Positions 25,097 to 37,767 are shown, counted from the first letter of the stretch. The stretch: DNA of 64,000 nucleotides from Thamnaconus septentrionalis (GCA_009823395.1 CM020510.1:12962273-13026272), one strand, 5' to 3'. Numbers and translations: made by a program. Notes: generated by a model from the letters alone, not told the origin.

Positions 25097-28000
25097 ACTG
25101 CAAGCATGAAGGGCAGTGTAGCTGTTTAATGTGAGCCTTTTGTGTTTTACACCAATTTGTCTCACATAACCAGATTAGAAAACTTCAATTAGGGCCTCTA
25201 TCAGTGTCTTTATCGGGGCAGGGGTGGTAATTATACTGAAGGGGTGGAAATTCGCTCACACAGAAAACAATTACATGGATACGACTTACAAATCAGCCTC
25301 TGTTTTCAAACAAAGTACAAAAGGTGCTCTTTTTCATGAGGTTGGTGTAATTCCGTTTCAAGGACTTTTGAATATCCTGAAAAATTGTTCATGCCGCATT
25401 AACAAAAGTGTCTTGTCTGACGAAGACAATGCAAAAAAAATTGCTTATTATATCTATTATAGTCGGTAGACCTTGACGGCGTTGCCTTGCAAAGTGTCGC
25501 TAATACAATGAAAATGAATTCCAGCCTTCGGAAAGCAATGAAGTCTATGGTAGAAGGTTAACACAATGAGGACGTGATTCCGTGAGTGAGCTAACCTGGC
25601 AGGAGAACAGAAAATGCCATGCTAGCTGTGCGTCTTAGCAAGTGGATTTCACAGTATGAATGAAAACTATGATGATACTAAACTAACCATCCTTGTTACC
25701 CCCAGCTGTACTATCTGCTATGAGCTACATGCTGCGATTAAGAAGTAAACAACATACCAGCTAACCATAGGACCATTAGCTCACAGTTTGTAACTGTTGT
25801 CCGACGGCAACATCCTGGTTCTAATAGGACTGCTGCTCATTTGGGTGGATGCCAAATCAATACAAAGTCTCAAACCACTGCACTCTGCTGAAGTTTGCTG
25901 TGGTTCATTTTTATTTTCAAAGGGCCAAATAACAAACCAAGATTTTCTCACGTGCAACATACTGTCAGGTACTGATCCTACCAATCATTCAGAAATGGCA
26001 ATAAAAGAAAAACAGCGTTATTATGATTCCTCAGGGTCATGAGTTTCCCTTTTCATCCACTCTGTATTCAGAGAGCGAAAGCAGTTTGTGAAAAAACAAG
26101 AGCCTTCAAAAATCAGGTAATGAGCCATCAGCAGGCTTTGTTGTACCTTTTATGCTCATTTGTTTTCCAGACTCATCTTGGCAAGCGGACAAAACTAAGG
26201 CTGACAGTAGGTGGCCTCAGTAGGTGGAACAAAGGCAGGAGCATTGTGTTGTCAATACCCGCAAACCCAGACTAATTAAGTGTAATGGCTAGCAGAAACT
26301 CAAAATGTGTTTTGGAGTTCGACAAAATCAACAAATCGAGTGCTGATGTGTTTGCAAAAAAAGATTTCCATTATTATTGAGTTAACTGTACTCAAACTGC
26401 TAAATATAATGACATTTTCTTGGTAATTATGTAAATGTGACTGAGGTGTTTGATTAGATTTGACAATTTATTCAAATGTTGCTGCATGTAAAACTGACCT
26501 CAAATATTTAAGCCCTGCTAAACAATTAACTTGTGAATGAATTATTATTTAGCTTCAAACAACTTGTGCTGACAATTTTCAAAGTGCAGGTTTACATTGT
26601 TGGGGCAGTGGCTTCTGTTGACGTGAAAGAGGGCGGATTTCTGAAATAACATATTTTTGCATACACTTTCTGAAGAACACAAGGTAGCAAAAGAATGGGA
26701 GGACTTTTTTTTTTTTTTTTTCCAATCCTGGGGGTAGTTATTGACTGGTTCCAGACAGGAATGATACATAAACTAGAAAAGAACAATAGAATGATAGAAC
26801 AATAGTGAATTTTGCATGACATGGCACCTTGAGTCCAGTAAAATATAGGAGACAGTCAACTTTCAGCCACATAACTTGCATTATTATTGAGACTTTCTGT
26901 CCCAGACCGTCATTATTCATAACACATTTAAATAATTCCAGCGTATCCAGCTCTTTCAAAGCCAATATGCAGAGAAATCAGCAGAGCTTTATTTGCGTTT
27001 TTGTGTCACATTATCCTTTGTGCAGGTTTCCTGCTGTTGAAATGAATTTGGATGAGGTTTGGGTTCCATAAAACCACAGAAATAAGAATAATAATAAAAA
27101 AAGACCCCATTACAATAAAGATGCCAAATGCAAAAAAAAAGAAGAATATACATGACCACTTGCTGACATTGTTATGGGAAAAAGAATAAGCCAACCAAAT
27201 GACAATGCATCCCACAGAGGTATTTCAACACAGACGGGCGGGGTCCACCTGAGTGTGTTTCCCATCTTTATTTTATTTTTTTTTGTAGCTTGTCGGCCGA
27301 CTGTCAGAGTGAGATTTTTTTTTCATTTTTTGACTCACACTCCCAGGCGTTGACAAAGAAAAAGAAAAAAGAAAAACCTGCCAAGACGCTCATAGATTCT
27401 CCGTAATGTGGTTTACAGGAGAAGCTGACACTCGAGAAAAATTATGTTTTCACTCCTCAGAGCTTCAACCACTTGTTTCTGTCAGCTGAGGGTTGTGATC
27501 ACTTGAAAAGCAAAGAGGCCGGAAAAAAAAAAAAAAACCTGACCTGGTTTCAAAAATAACAAGAGCGGGATCAGCATCTCTGCTTTTAAACGGCAAAAAC
27601 GCTGACGGGAGAATTCCTTGCAAAGAAACGGCGAAGAGACGCTCCACTGTCTTCACGCTGCTGAAATACAAATGTATCTCTCGCATGTGCGCTTTGCTTT
27701 ATCGTACTGCAAGAAGTACTATTATATATCCATAGGCCGCTTTTTCTTTTCTTTTCTTTTTTTTTTTTGTCTTACGAGTCATCAGAAAGGAAGCAGTGTT
27801 GTATAACTTTGGCTGAATGGACATTTTACACTGACAGACCCAGCAGCTTAATGAGCCTGGTTGCACTTTTTTCACAGCTTATTTCATAGAAATTCATCAA
27901 TAATTTATCGTCCAATACCGGGAAACACTTTTATCAGTCAGGTGCAATGAAACTTTATTCCCACTGATGCGATCACACAGTACGTGCACGTTGTCTTGAC

Positions 28001-31000
28001 TCCTTTAATCCCTTCATATCTCAGAAGACTTTGTCTTTCTTGCGATGCTCAACTTGATGCTGAGTGACACATGAAAGTCGGCGCCAGGATGGCCGCTGGA
28101 GATTTCAAACAAACTGTCTGATCATGGAAATTAGCGTAATCAAACATTTCCATTGTTTGAGTTTTTTTTAATGCTTCTGTTATTGCTTTTCCAGTGAACA
28201 ACCGTTTTATTACCCTCTGAGATTATTTTCCAAGTCTAAAAACTACCTCTGCTTATTTTTGTTTGGTGCCAGTTCATTTAGCAAATCAAATTTAAGGAGA
28301 CCTAAACTCATTTCACTATTTGCTTCTTCATTTCATGGGATGAGCCTGGAAATGTGCGTCTATTTTTAACTGCCATCAGCTCTGACAACATCAGAAAAAC
28401 AAATCATCAATGCACAAACGTACAAGAGAGATGTAGACAACCGTGTAAGTCTTTACCGAAGCCATATGCTCCTCTATTGCAATATGTATATGTACATATA
28501 TATGTATATATATATATTTTTTTTAGTTTTATTACAATAGACATGTTCAGTAATTAGAGTAGCGTTATAAACTGAATTGTCACTTACGCTAACGACTATT
28601 CTTTCACTTACAGCAAGTGGAGCCTTTACCCTTTCCTCTCATCAGTGTACAGAAATGGAATGACTGATTGATTTCTTGCCCACAAGAAAAAAAAAAAACG
28701 ACTTGCTGCTTGAAAGTCAACATATATGAACCCGACTTGCCATAAATTCGAACAAGGGCGTTAAATCACTTGACTAGAAGGCCCAGACACGTTGTTAGCG
28801 TAGCTGAGCGACGGAGCGACGGAGGGAAAGAAATCGGTCACACTGGCGGCACTTTGCATTCGAGGCAGCGAGACGCGTCGAAGCGAGCTTTCAAACAGAT
28901 GCATCTAATTTTACACGAGAACGCAAAAAAAACCAAAAAACCCAGTGGCAAAGTTTTTTTTCGCCCCCCCAGCCTATCAGGCTGGCGCGGCCGCGAGGTG
29001 CCGAGCCGCTCGCACCTCTCAAAATAATTACATTTCACGCAGAGATGACAGGTGGCCGTTTTTCTTCGGCTCTCTGCGTCTCGGAGATAAAAAGAGGGTT
29101 AACTGAGGCGGCGGGGAGGCACGGCTGCTGTTTCATCACGGCGTATTGTTTTTCGCTGCTCAGCAGGAGTGCAAGTGACGTAGGCCGATGCTCCGACAAG
29201 GGGGGGAAGAAAAATTGTGGAAAACCGCGCCTATACAAAACAATGAGAAAAGGTCGCGGAAGTTTTAATTAGGCTCAGCCGTGGTTTGGTTTTAAGGCCT
29301 GACGGGTGTCGCAGGCTTCAGTCGGAAGGATTTGGACCGATTGGTCGGCGCTGCTGCGGGTGCAGAGTGAGACGGGCCCAATCTCCCCCGGGGTGACAGT
29401 AATACAAACACTCCCTTAATCCTGCAGCAATGTCACACCTGGAGGTGCAGGCTCACGTAATCCACTGCTCCCACTTCCTGCTCGGCTAACAGACTCGGGT
29501 GGTCCCAGTAAATATGGTGTCTGGACAGTCTGGACTGCTTCTAGAGTCTAGACTGTGTAGCCCAACACCTGTTAGTTTTCTTGGACAAACCTCCAGGAAA
29601 TCGGGACAAACTTCATTTTAATGAAGAAAGACAAACGTCACCTCGTAGCACTGACTGTCTTCAAGAGTTGAAATAAAATGTTTTTGCATCTCCTCAGCGG
29701 CATAATGAAAAAAATGTAAATCCAGCAGGTGTGAGCCTCCCTTGAATTTGAAAACGGGCAGCTGCAAAATTTCTCACATGGACTGACAAGTTTCATCAAA
29801 AAAACCTCCAATTTGTTTTGCACGCCCTTCATGAGGTGGCGATAGGAAAGGCACATCGTACAAACATACAAGAAACATTTTCTTTGCATTTCACAGCATA
29901 TAAGCAGATAAAATGACCTTTGACATCATCAAGTGCTTCAGTCCAAATCCAATATTGCTGCCCAACCTTTTTCCACACTTAGAGAAGGCGGTGCCTGACA
30001 CGTTTATTAGCTCATTTCTCTTTTTGGTGTCATTAAAAACAGTGTAACTTCTACCTGCACATTATTGTTTTTATTTTTGTTATATCTGTGCGTTCACGCG
30101 CAGCTAACTACCACATAGAGTGCTGCTTATGCCAGCCGACGGCACTCTCCGCAACAAAAAGATGCAACCGTCTCCGATCTGGCTGCGCGGTGACAGATGC
30201 CACTGAGTGCAGGGTGTCGGAATGGAAATAAACCTGCCAAAATATAGAACATCGGCTGACAGGCGTCCTGGAGTGATTTCACTTTTTTTTTTAAACACTC
30301 AGTGGAGATGAGGACATTTTTAAATTGTGTTTTTTTTTCATCAACATTTGGAGAAGTTTGCTTGAGTTTTGCACGGCTCTACAACAGTCCGTCTACGTTT
30401 AAAAGCCTCCCAACTTTGAGCCCTACTGTGAAGAACAGCGTTCCAGTTCCACTCTGATTAGATGGCCCGTGTTTATTATTTACCTCCTGTTGCTGCCCGT
30501 GTGCACGATCGCCCCGGGCGGACGGCCGATCGGATCTCTGCACAGCGAAACGGGCGATTCAGCTCCGCAGGGCTGCCGTCTGGACTGATACTAGGAGAGC
30601 GTCAGCTCCCCGCCAGTAAAACTGATTAAGTCTAATACACAAACAGGCGCTGCTTCATATTCCTCCCCTGTCCTCCGTTCCTGAGACCCCATTATTTATT
30701 TATGGTGTTTGTTATATTTTCACTGTTTTGTTTTTTTTTCGCGTCCTTGCCGGTGTGGAGAGGGGGACGAAAAAAACACAGCTGCAAGGGCAATAAACTA
30801 TGTGAGATTTAATCTAATCTTCCCTTGGAATAAGCAGCTTCCGCTGGGTGTGTATTCAGAGGTATCTGAATCCGTATCGGCGGCCTGACACCATGACAGC
30901 CTGGTATTTATTTTGTTATTAAAGCGAATGTAAAAGCCAATGTTGCGTGACTGCCGGTCGGGACCCGCCCTGCCGTTTGACTTTCAGCGCTCGTCCTTTG

Positions 31001-31554
31001 CTTGGTTTCAGCACCAGCAACCTGTAAGCTGCACGGGCACGTCGGCAACACTTCCATTTACACCACTCTGCCTCTTTGCCGGCATCAGTCCTCTATCGGA
31101 CACAGTCGAATCGGAAAGCCATTGATCCAACTCTTGCAAAAAAAATTAATCACATCACTTTCAATAGACCAGTGAGAATTGACTCGCACTGAGGGACAAC
31201 ATGTGTATATCCAATTCATTCACAACTCCTTTTTTTTTTTTTTTTTCTATACTCTTCCGGCAATACAAACTAGCGGTTAATTTGAAAGAGACTGATGCAA
31301 GACACAACTGCAAGGTAATATGTAGCAGTGTAGCTCTGTTCTCAGGATTCTTATCTGGACTAGTTGTTAAAGATGCCTAAATATTTAGCACAACAATTGA
31401 ATGGGGTTGTAGATATCCACTTGGGTGGGGTGGAGTTTGCAGACTCAATACTTCAACTTTTAGCGGATTTGCATGTGCTAATTACATGATCACTATTCAC
31501 TGCGTCTTGGCGCAACACATCAATTTAATTTTGCTGGTAAATTACTGAAATATT
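25096..31554. other. Gene-free stretch
   Basis: About 6.4 kb without recognisable genes. It contains homopolymer runs (26706-26721, 27519-27535, 31230-31247), a TA-rich patch at 28484-28522 and moderately GC-rich patches at 28770-29230 and 30480-30600. No exon pair or known protein motif was found on either strand. The spacer is where a leftward RXFP2 would be expected from human gene order, but no LDLa, LRR or seven-helix segment was recognised. Confidence 0.5.
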
Positions 31555-31560
31555 GGCCCC
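31555..31560. repeat. Left target-site duplication of the gypsy element
   Basis: GGCCCC directly precedes the element start TGTCACGG; the same six bases follow the element end at 34427-34432. Ty3/gypsy duplications are usually 4-6 bp. Confidence 0.65.
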
Positions 31561-31727
31561 TGTCACGGTCTCCTCTCATGTGCCCCCCTCCAATTCCCAG
31601 CGTTTTGGTTTCTTCCAGTTGATGCCGCCCAGTATTGATAGCCAACAATCTGCGCCTTTGATCTGTGGCACTGCCTTTATAAACCGGTCTCCCGTGTTCC
31701 CTCATTGCCAGATTATCTGTTTTGACA
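31561..31727 (+). repeat. Partial 5' LTR of the gypsy element
   Basis: From TGTCACGG to TTTTGACA, with a TATA-like TTTATAAACC at 31675. It does not match the sequence before the 3' end of the element, so one or both LTRs are truncated: the left side seems to keep U3 and early R, the right side late R and U5. Confidence 0.5.
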
Positions 31728-32959
31728 TGGTGCAACCCTTACCTGCCAGCGGCCCCGTTCAACCTCTCGTGCCTACTCCATTCTCCGGCGAGGAGAACAA
31801 CTTCCGACAGTTGCGGTTACAGAGCGAGCACCATTTCGAACTACGGCCATCATGTTTTTCCTCCGAGCGGTCCAAAGTGGCGTACGTCGTCTCCCTCCTT
31901 ACCGGCAGGGCGGCAGCCTGGGCGGCTGCAGAGTGGGAGGATAGGAGCGCGACTTGCAAGACCACGACTACCTTTTTTAGCGCTTTGGCCAGCCTGTTTC
32001 GTCGCTCACTGGTGGGTCGCGAGGCTGCCCAAAAGCTGTTGGGTTTACAGCAAGGCGACCAGTCAGTAACGGACTATGCTATCGCTTTCCGTTCCGCTGC
32101 GGCGGATAGTGGGTGGAACGCTGTTGCGTGCTACGACACTTTCCTTCAGGGACTCTCGCCTGGGATAAAAGCTCATCTGTTGGCTCGTGATCTTCCCTCC
32201 GACCTGGACGATTTAATCGCGCTCGCCATTCGAACCGAACATCGCTCCTCCGAATTGAATTGTCGAACGTCTCAAGCCAGGCCTTGGGACACCCCGGGTC
32301 CACCTCCTCGACGGTTGCCACCGTCCCACCTTCCACCGTCAGTCACCGTCGCATCCTCGGCACCCGTTGAGGAGACAATGCAGCTGGGACGCGCTCGACT
32401 CTCGGCCAAGGAGAGGCAGCGAAGATTTCTTCGTCTGTGCATTTACTGCGGACAGTCCGGTCATCTCATCGCCGCTTGTCCCTCCCGAGGAAAATGTAGC
32501 CTCCTGACACTGAGTTTACATTCTGTTAATTCTAGTTTCCCCAGGAGGAGATCAACATGTTCTGTTTTACTTGTCTCATCCTCTGAGCGATTACAAGTGC
32601 CGGCTCTGGTGGACTCGGGGGCAGACGCTAACCTGCTCGACAGGGACCTGGCTGGGAGGCTGCAACTGGACCTCAACCCATTGGACAAGCCCATCAGGGT
32701 GCGGTCTTTGGATGGACAGTTGTTAACCCAAATCACGCATGTCTGTCAGCCAGTGCAGGTTAGTTTCCCCGACAACCACACAGAGTTAATCCCCTTCCAC
32801 ATTTTCCGGTCTCCCCAATATCCCCTTGTTTTTGGTCTTCCTTGGCTGCAGTTCCAAAATCCCCGCATTGACTGGGGCCTAGGGGTTGTGGAAGGCTGGG
32901 GTCCCAAGTGCAAAGATGCATGTTTTCCCCTGAGGTCTTTCCAGAATTCTCCCAAGTAG
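31727..32959 (+). pseudogene. gypsy gag plus protease frame (remnant)
   Basis: An open frame of about 410 codons from ATG 31727; the open frame runs further upstream into the LTR but without ATG evidence. The N-terminal two thirds is a Ty3-type gag (motifs VAYVVSLLTGRA, FFSALASLFRR, DLDDLIALAIRTE). Then comes a CCHC zinc knuckle CIYCGQSGHLIAACP (C-x2-C-x4-H-x4-C) near 32437-32481, and a retropepsin-type aspartic protease with active site ALVDSGADANLLD and the C-terminal GLPWL motif. A stop at 32957-32959 interrupts what would be the connection to reverse transcriptase. The retrotransposon is an endogenous relic, and this frame is the only long intact piece. Confidence 0.88.
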
Positions 32960-33401
32960 GACACCCCTGTTCAGCCTCCTCCTGGTGCAATGGAGCATGT
33001 GCCCAAGTGCTACCATGACCTTGGGGAGGTCTTGTTTCTTCTTGTAGGTCTCTTCGGCGGCTGTTGGAAAACAACCTGTTTGTGAAAGCTGAGAAGTGTG
33101 CCTTTCACGTCACCACCACCTCTTTTCTGGGCTTCGTCATCTCCCCGAGATGGATCCGGAGAAGGTGCAGGCTGTCGCATCTTGGCCAACCCCCTCCAAC
33201 CGTAAACAGCTCCAACGATTCCTGGGGTTTGCCAACTTCTTTCGGAAGTTCATCCAAGGTTTCAGCACCATTGCCGCGCCACCCCACCGTCTCACCATCT
33301 CATCAATCTCTTATTCCTGGACACCAGAGGCTGATGAGGCGTTCCGGTTCCTCCGTTGCCTGTTCATTTTATTGAAGATGTTAGAGCACACAATTCCATA
33401 G
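32960..33401 (+). pseudogene. gypsy reverse transcriptase fragment, frameshifted
   Basis: After a short linker ending near KCYHDLGEV, the sequence jumps to the RT palm/thumb region ([36 protein letters not shown], then [10 protein letters not shown], which leads into RNase H in intact elements). The segment with the catalytic YxDD motif is absent. The frame changes near 33150, inside the palm/thumb boundary, so the fragment cannot encode one protein. Confidence 0.85.
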
Positions 33402-33747
33402 TGTTGGAAAAATTCCACAATTATTTGAAACACTTAGTACCTCAAAATTTTCAATGGCAACATCAAATCAAAGAGCAATTCTCTACCCAAAACACCCAGT
33501 GTAGGAAATCATAGCTTTACAAACTTTTCCTAAAATGTAATGCACTGAGCTGATATAATGTAATATGCAATATATCCAAACTTTCAAGCGAAGACTACGA
33601 AATGGAAAAAAACATAAGCAAATAAGAACATAGTGTATTTGGGAATCACTGATGAAGTACAAAATAATGTCATTCCACCATCATCTTCAAATTAGAATCG
33701 AAGGAAAAACCAAACAAATGGACATTTAAGCAATTAGTCAGACAAAA
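33402..33747. other. AT-rich unexplained segment inside the gypsy element
   Basis: About 350 bp with A/T-rich composition, unlike the GC-balanced coding remains on either side, and with no similarity to RNase H or integrase that I can see. It replaces the expected RNase H and integrase core. It may be a nested insertion or repair filler. Confidence 0.5.
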
Positions 33748-34368
33748 ATGCTTGTAGATCAAAATGAAAATTTGCCTCCCCCATATAACCACGCGGCCTC
33801 CACCCTGGTCAGGAGATGTCGACGGGAATGGATCCGGGCGCACCAGCAACTCCTTCGGTCAGCGGCCAAGCACAAGGTCTACGCTGACCGTCACCGTGTC
33901 CTACCTACCGGCCAGGGTCCCGAGTATGGTTCTCCACCAGAAATCTCAGACTCCCAAGTTCCCTCTCGCAAGTTATCACCCCGTTTCATTGGTCCGTTCC
34001 CAGTCTCCAAAGTTTTTAATCCTGTGTCCGCTCGCCTCAGTCTACCCCGGAGTGTGCGAACTCACCCGACCTTCCACGTCTCCAACCTGAAACCCGCCAA
34101 GGAGAGTTCCCTGGTTCCCGCATCAAAACCACCGCCGCCTCCTCGCTTCCTGGATGATGGCCAGAGGGTTTACACGGTCAGGGAACTCCTGGCCGTTTCA
34201 CAGAAGAGGGAGGGTGCACCAATACCTTGTAGACTGGTAGGGTTACGGTCCAGAGGAGCGATCCTGGGAACCATCAAGTGCCATCCACGACCCCTCCCTC
34301 ATCAGAGACTTCCACGACGCTGCCCATCCTGGCCAACCTGGGCTGTCAGGAGCCGACCGTACGAATAA
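33748..34368 (+). pseudogene. gypsy integrase C-terminal fragment
   Basis: The frame shows the typical C-terminal integrase order: basic helix [30 protein letters not shown], then [17 protein letters not shown] and [13 protein letters not shown], followed by a proline-rich stretch and a chromodomain-like [15 protein letters not shown]. Between about 33905 and 33965 the conserved motif appears in another frame (reads [12 protein letters not shown]), so two compensating frameshifts are present. The zinc-binding and DDE catalytic portions are missing. Confidence 0.83.
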
Positions 34369-34426
34369 ACTTCCTAAATTGCACCAGAGTATCTTGTCGT
34401 GCATTTGAGTCCACCAACACCTGACA

Positions 34427-34432
34427 GGCCCC
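34427..34432. repeat. Right target-site duplication of the gypsy element
   Basis: GGCCCC following CCTGACA; pairs with 31555-31560. Confidence 0.65.
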
Positions 34433-36961
34433 ATTAATCCATTAGCTGCAGAAAGTTAGCCACATCCTTAGCAGGCTAACACATTAGCAGTTTAGCTTTG
34501 CATCCATAATCATCTAAATTCATGCACTCTTCACGCCTAATTTGATATGATGTCTAATCAAATTTGTGAGACAATTAATTGGAAACACGGTGGACTGATG
34601 CAACGACACAGTCGCGCAAGAATAACAGGAAGCGGTGAGGCTTCAACTGCGCAAGAGAAATTCAATTACTCCAGAGCAGAAGTTTGTCTTCCAAGCCTAA
34701 TTGTTATTGAACGCGATGTTTTGGTACGCAGTGTAAAATTATGTTTCCAACTGTGTTTACGCACGCTGTTGTTTGCTTCCCGATAGAGCGCCGCAGTGAT
34801 TTTTTCTTTCTTTGCAACAAGTGAGAAAAGTGATTGAAGATGAAAGCCTCTTAGTCAACTGACTGCAGCTGCTCCGCTCATCAGATCCATTTTTGGAAGT
34901 CTTGCTGATCACAATGAAACGTCAGAGGAGAAAAGCCACTCGTGTTCAAACAGACCCCGCTGAAAATCCCCCAACTGCTCCCGAGCCAGTCCTCCGTTCT
35001 GGCTCACACGTGCGCTCATATTTTATTCAAACTGAGCTTTTCTGAAATATCTTCCAGCTGTATTGCGCAAGTCTTTGGTTGGAGAGCAAAGTGGGCTTCA
35101 TTTGTTGTCCAATCATTTGCTTTAGAAAGGAAGAATAAAGGGGAATAATAGGTGCAGCGTGCCATTTTCTTCCTTCTTCTGCTTCCAGCCTCCTGTGACG
35201 TCCAGAAGTTGTGAACAGCTGCAGCAGCCGCAGTAGAAAAAGGTCCTCAGCTCCCATGGAATCACATTGATAAATATTGTTCCTTGAAACCAGTTTTAAA
35301 AGTCGACAAAATACCACAGTTGACTTGTTGTTTTTGCTTATTCATCCCATCCAAGAGAATTCCTTTACAAGTATTGGCTTTTTTAAACCGATTCATTCAT
35401 ACCTTTAAGGAGATGAATCATTATGTCAAACAAGTAATTCACAGGGGAAAAAAAAGAATTTGATGAATGCACCTGTTTCAAGTGTATGTTTTCAATTTCC
35501 ATTCAGACATGAGTCCTCTGGCTGGTCGGTTTGCTATTTACAATATTTACAGTTATGAATAGCAATAATTAATAAAAAGTGACATAACTGAAAAAAATAC
35601 ACCTAATGTATTTTGGCAGGTTATCCAATTCCATTTCCCGCAGTGCAATAACTAATCACTGGGCTACTGACAAATCCTGCTGCTGGATGCAACTATAAAA
35701 CAGGATCCCATGGCTTGAGCTCCCACACTCAGCCAGTCCCGCTGACTCCACACAAAGAAGGTGCAATTCGTCAACACGGATGCTTTACATTGACCTTTGA
35801 CCCTGAAACAAAGGAGATCCATACAGTCGGCACCGTTTCAAGGTGGAGGCCGAAGGTTCGTGTCAGCAGTTCAGAGTCTGGCGAAATGTGAAATACGGTC
35901 ACAATGTCCTCGGTTTCTCTGCAGAATCGTCAGAACCTCAGCTGCAACATCTGAGATGCTTTGAGCCTTTGGTTGTGATTTAGCACTGAACAAATAACAG
36001 TTGATGGATTAATTGATTGGTTGTTTGTCATTTGCAGGACATTTTTGTCAGGGATAATGTATGGATTAATGGATTACTAAATGTAAAACAAAAAACCTTT
36101 AACCAAAGTGATGAAATTGTTGAGTCAAATAAGTGGTTTATAACTAACAGGCTACAAACAAAGGGCTAAATATGCCGTTTTTTTCGAAGGTCTGAATTGA
36201 ACTGAACTGAATAAGGCTGTTCAAATGTCGAGTGGAGAATTTAGGAATTTTAAATCCTATCAGTAACTATCCCGACAATGAAACAAAGAACATTCTGAAA
36301 GACCACAACTGTGTAGAGGCCCCAAAAACAGCAAGGCTGAGTTTCTTTTCCTTTCTTTCAAACATACGGTGGCTGAGAAAACCGCTGAAGGAAATTCAGT
36401 TGTGTGAAAATCTTCTTGGACGGCGATAAAAAGAAAAAGAAAAACATAAAACAAAATAATCAATGCCCACCGCCGTCCAGGCTCACAGGGAGATTTTGCT
36501 GAATCGCAACCGGCTACGGCAGAGAAAGGATGTTTGTGTGGAGGTAGTTTGGATCCGGCAGGGTTTCCTCACCAAAGCAAACACTGTCCTACTGCGGCAC
36601 GTCAACGCATGTGTGGGTGAGACCCGACCGCAGCGCCGAGACTTTGGCTTCCCGAAAAATAAGCTGCAGACCGCGAGCGTGCGAGGAGACGTCTGCTTGA
36701 TTTATGACAGCATCTCAAACGCCTGGAAACCGGTACGACCCAGTGCGGCGTAGGAAATGTAAAATTAGCTTCCCCGCTCGGAACATTTCCAATTTTCATT
36801 AATTTGATGTAATTTGTAATCCGGTGTTTTTTTCTGCGGCGGCTTGTGACCATTAGGAAGCAGCAGATACAGCACTCAACTACGAAAGCATTGCTTTTTT
36901 TTTTCCAAAATGAGGGTAAAAAAAAAAGGTAGATAAATTAGAAGCAGTCTCGGCGCTGTAC
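34433..36961. other. Gene-free stretch
   Basis: AT-rich non-coding DNA between the gypsy element and the orphan exon. No recognisable coding sequence on either strand; small frames at 36232-36753 lack motifs and splice context. If the orphan exon has a downstream partner on the minus strand, it should lie here or further left, but none was recognised. Confidence 0.5.
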
Positions 36962-37073
36962 CTGAGGATATCAGCTATCAGCTCGACGAGAAACATGAGC
37001 ACGAAGCCGAGTTCTTTCTCGTGTTTCCAGCGAATGAGGTCGAAGGGAGCCTTGAGGGACAGATGGGTTAGGG
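36962..37073 (-). CDS. Orphan internal exon of an unidentified gene
   Basis: A 112 nt segment is bounded by a strong acceptor (a 28-base pyrimidine-rich run ending TTTTTTACCCCAG) and a GTACAG donor. Only one frame is open: two bases, 36 codons, then AG. It reads LTHLSLKAPFDLIRW, then KHEKELGFVLMF and LVELIADIL, an amphipathic-to-hydrophobic segment. It lies 730 bp downstream of the b3glct stop on the same strand. Its phase 2 end is incompatible with direct splicing to fry exon 2. I do not recognise the family; it may be a real exon of an intervening gene, a remnant, or an alternative 3' exon. Confidence 0.45.
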
Positions 37074-37223
37074 CTGGGGTAAAAAAAAAAGAAGAGAAAA
37101 AGTAACGACGCGGTTTACGTGAGTTCCAAGCAAAAGAGAGGACGGTTTCTGTGCAGTGGCTGCACCTGTTTTAATGAACGCATTTTGGGAGTAATTAAAA
37201 ACCCTCAGCACGCTTTGGAGAGT

Positions 37224-37296
37224 TTTATTGCCGCCTTTCAGCTGCACCAAACAGCCTGGGTTCACTCTGGAGCTGAAGACCTAATTAACCTTTATT
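37224..37296 (-). terminator. Candidate b3glct polyadenylation signals
   Basis: TTTATT on the plus strand (AATAAA on the minus) at 37224-37229 and 37291-37296, about 500-570 nt after the stop. Closer AATAAA matches in this orientation were not seen. Use is inferred. Confidence 0.4.
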
Positions 37297-37732
37297 AACT
37301 TCATAATCGACACATTACCGGCTTTGGGCTGAAACTCGTAAAAAAAAAAAAAAAAATAGTGGAAAAAAAGGCGGCGATACAGAAAAAAAAGAAGCTAAAG
37401 GAAAAAAAAAAAGTTCTTGAGTCATTGGAGTTTTTATGTCAAAATAGAGCAGATTGTACAGCATTGGTGATACGTTCTGAAGAGCTCCGGGAGCTCTTCT
37501 CCTCCCGGGAGGTTCGGATCATTCTTACAATATAAATACACGCAACCAAATGTCAGAAGAAACGACGGGAACGTCGACAACATGTGGCTCAGTTGCGGAA
37601 ACACCCACAGGTCACGTTCTGGATTGACTCGGGTACCACATTCACAATACAAAAAAAAAAATTACAACAAATAAAATCACATTTACATCTGTGACGAAAA
37701 GAATTTCAGTCTCATGTATTTAAAACACCCAC

Positions 37733-37736
37733 ACGC

Positions 37737-37767
<31 letters not shown>
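37733..37767. repeat. (CA)n microsatellite in the b3glct 3' UTR
   Basis: About 17 repeat units, starting 32 nt after the stop codon in the sense of transcription (TG in the mRNA). Confidence 0.93.

Larger units (their letters stand above)
31561..34426 (+). mobile_element. Internally deleted Ty3/gypsy LTR retrotransposon
   Basis: The insertion begins TGTCACGG, ends CACCTGACA and is bounded by GGCCCC on both sides. Inside, in order on the plus strand, are a partial 5' LTR with a TTTATAAACC box (31675-31684), a gag-like frame with a CCHC knuckle, an aspartic protease, a fragment of reverse transcriptase, an AT-rich foreign-looking stretch and the C-terminal part of an integrase. An AATAAA signal at 34366 and a U5-like tail close the element. 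The catalytic RT core, RNase H and the integrase core are missing, so it is not autonomous. The order protease-RT-integrase is that of Ty3/gypsy. Confidence 0.88.

Noticed and set aside
31553..31726. Upstream 58 codons of the gag frame as part of the protein
   Set aside because: The open frame starts at a TTG within the TSD/LTR; the LTR occupies 31561-31727 and the first ATG is at 31727.
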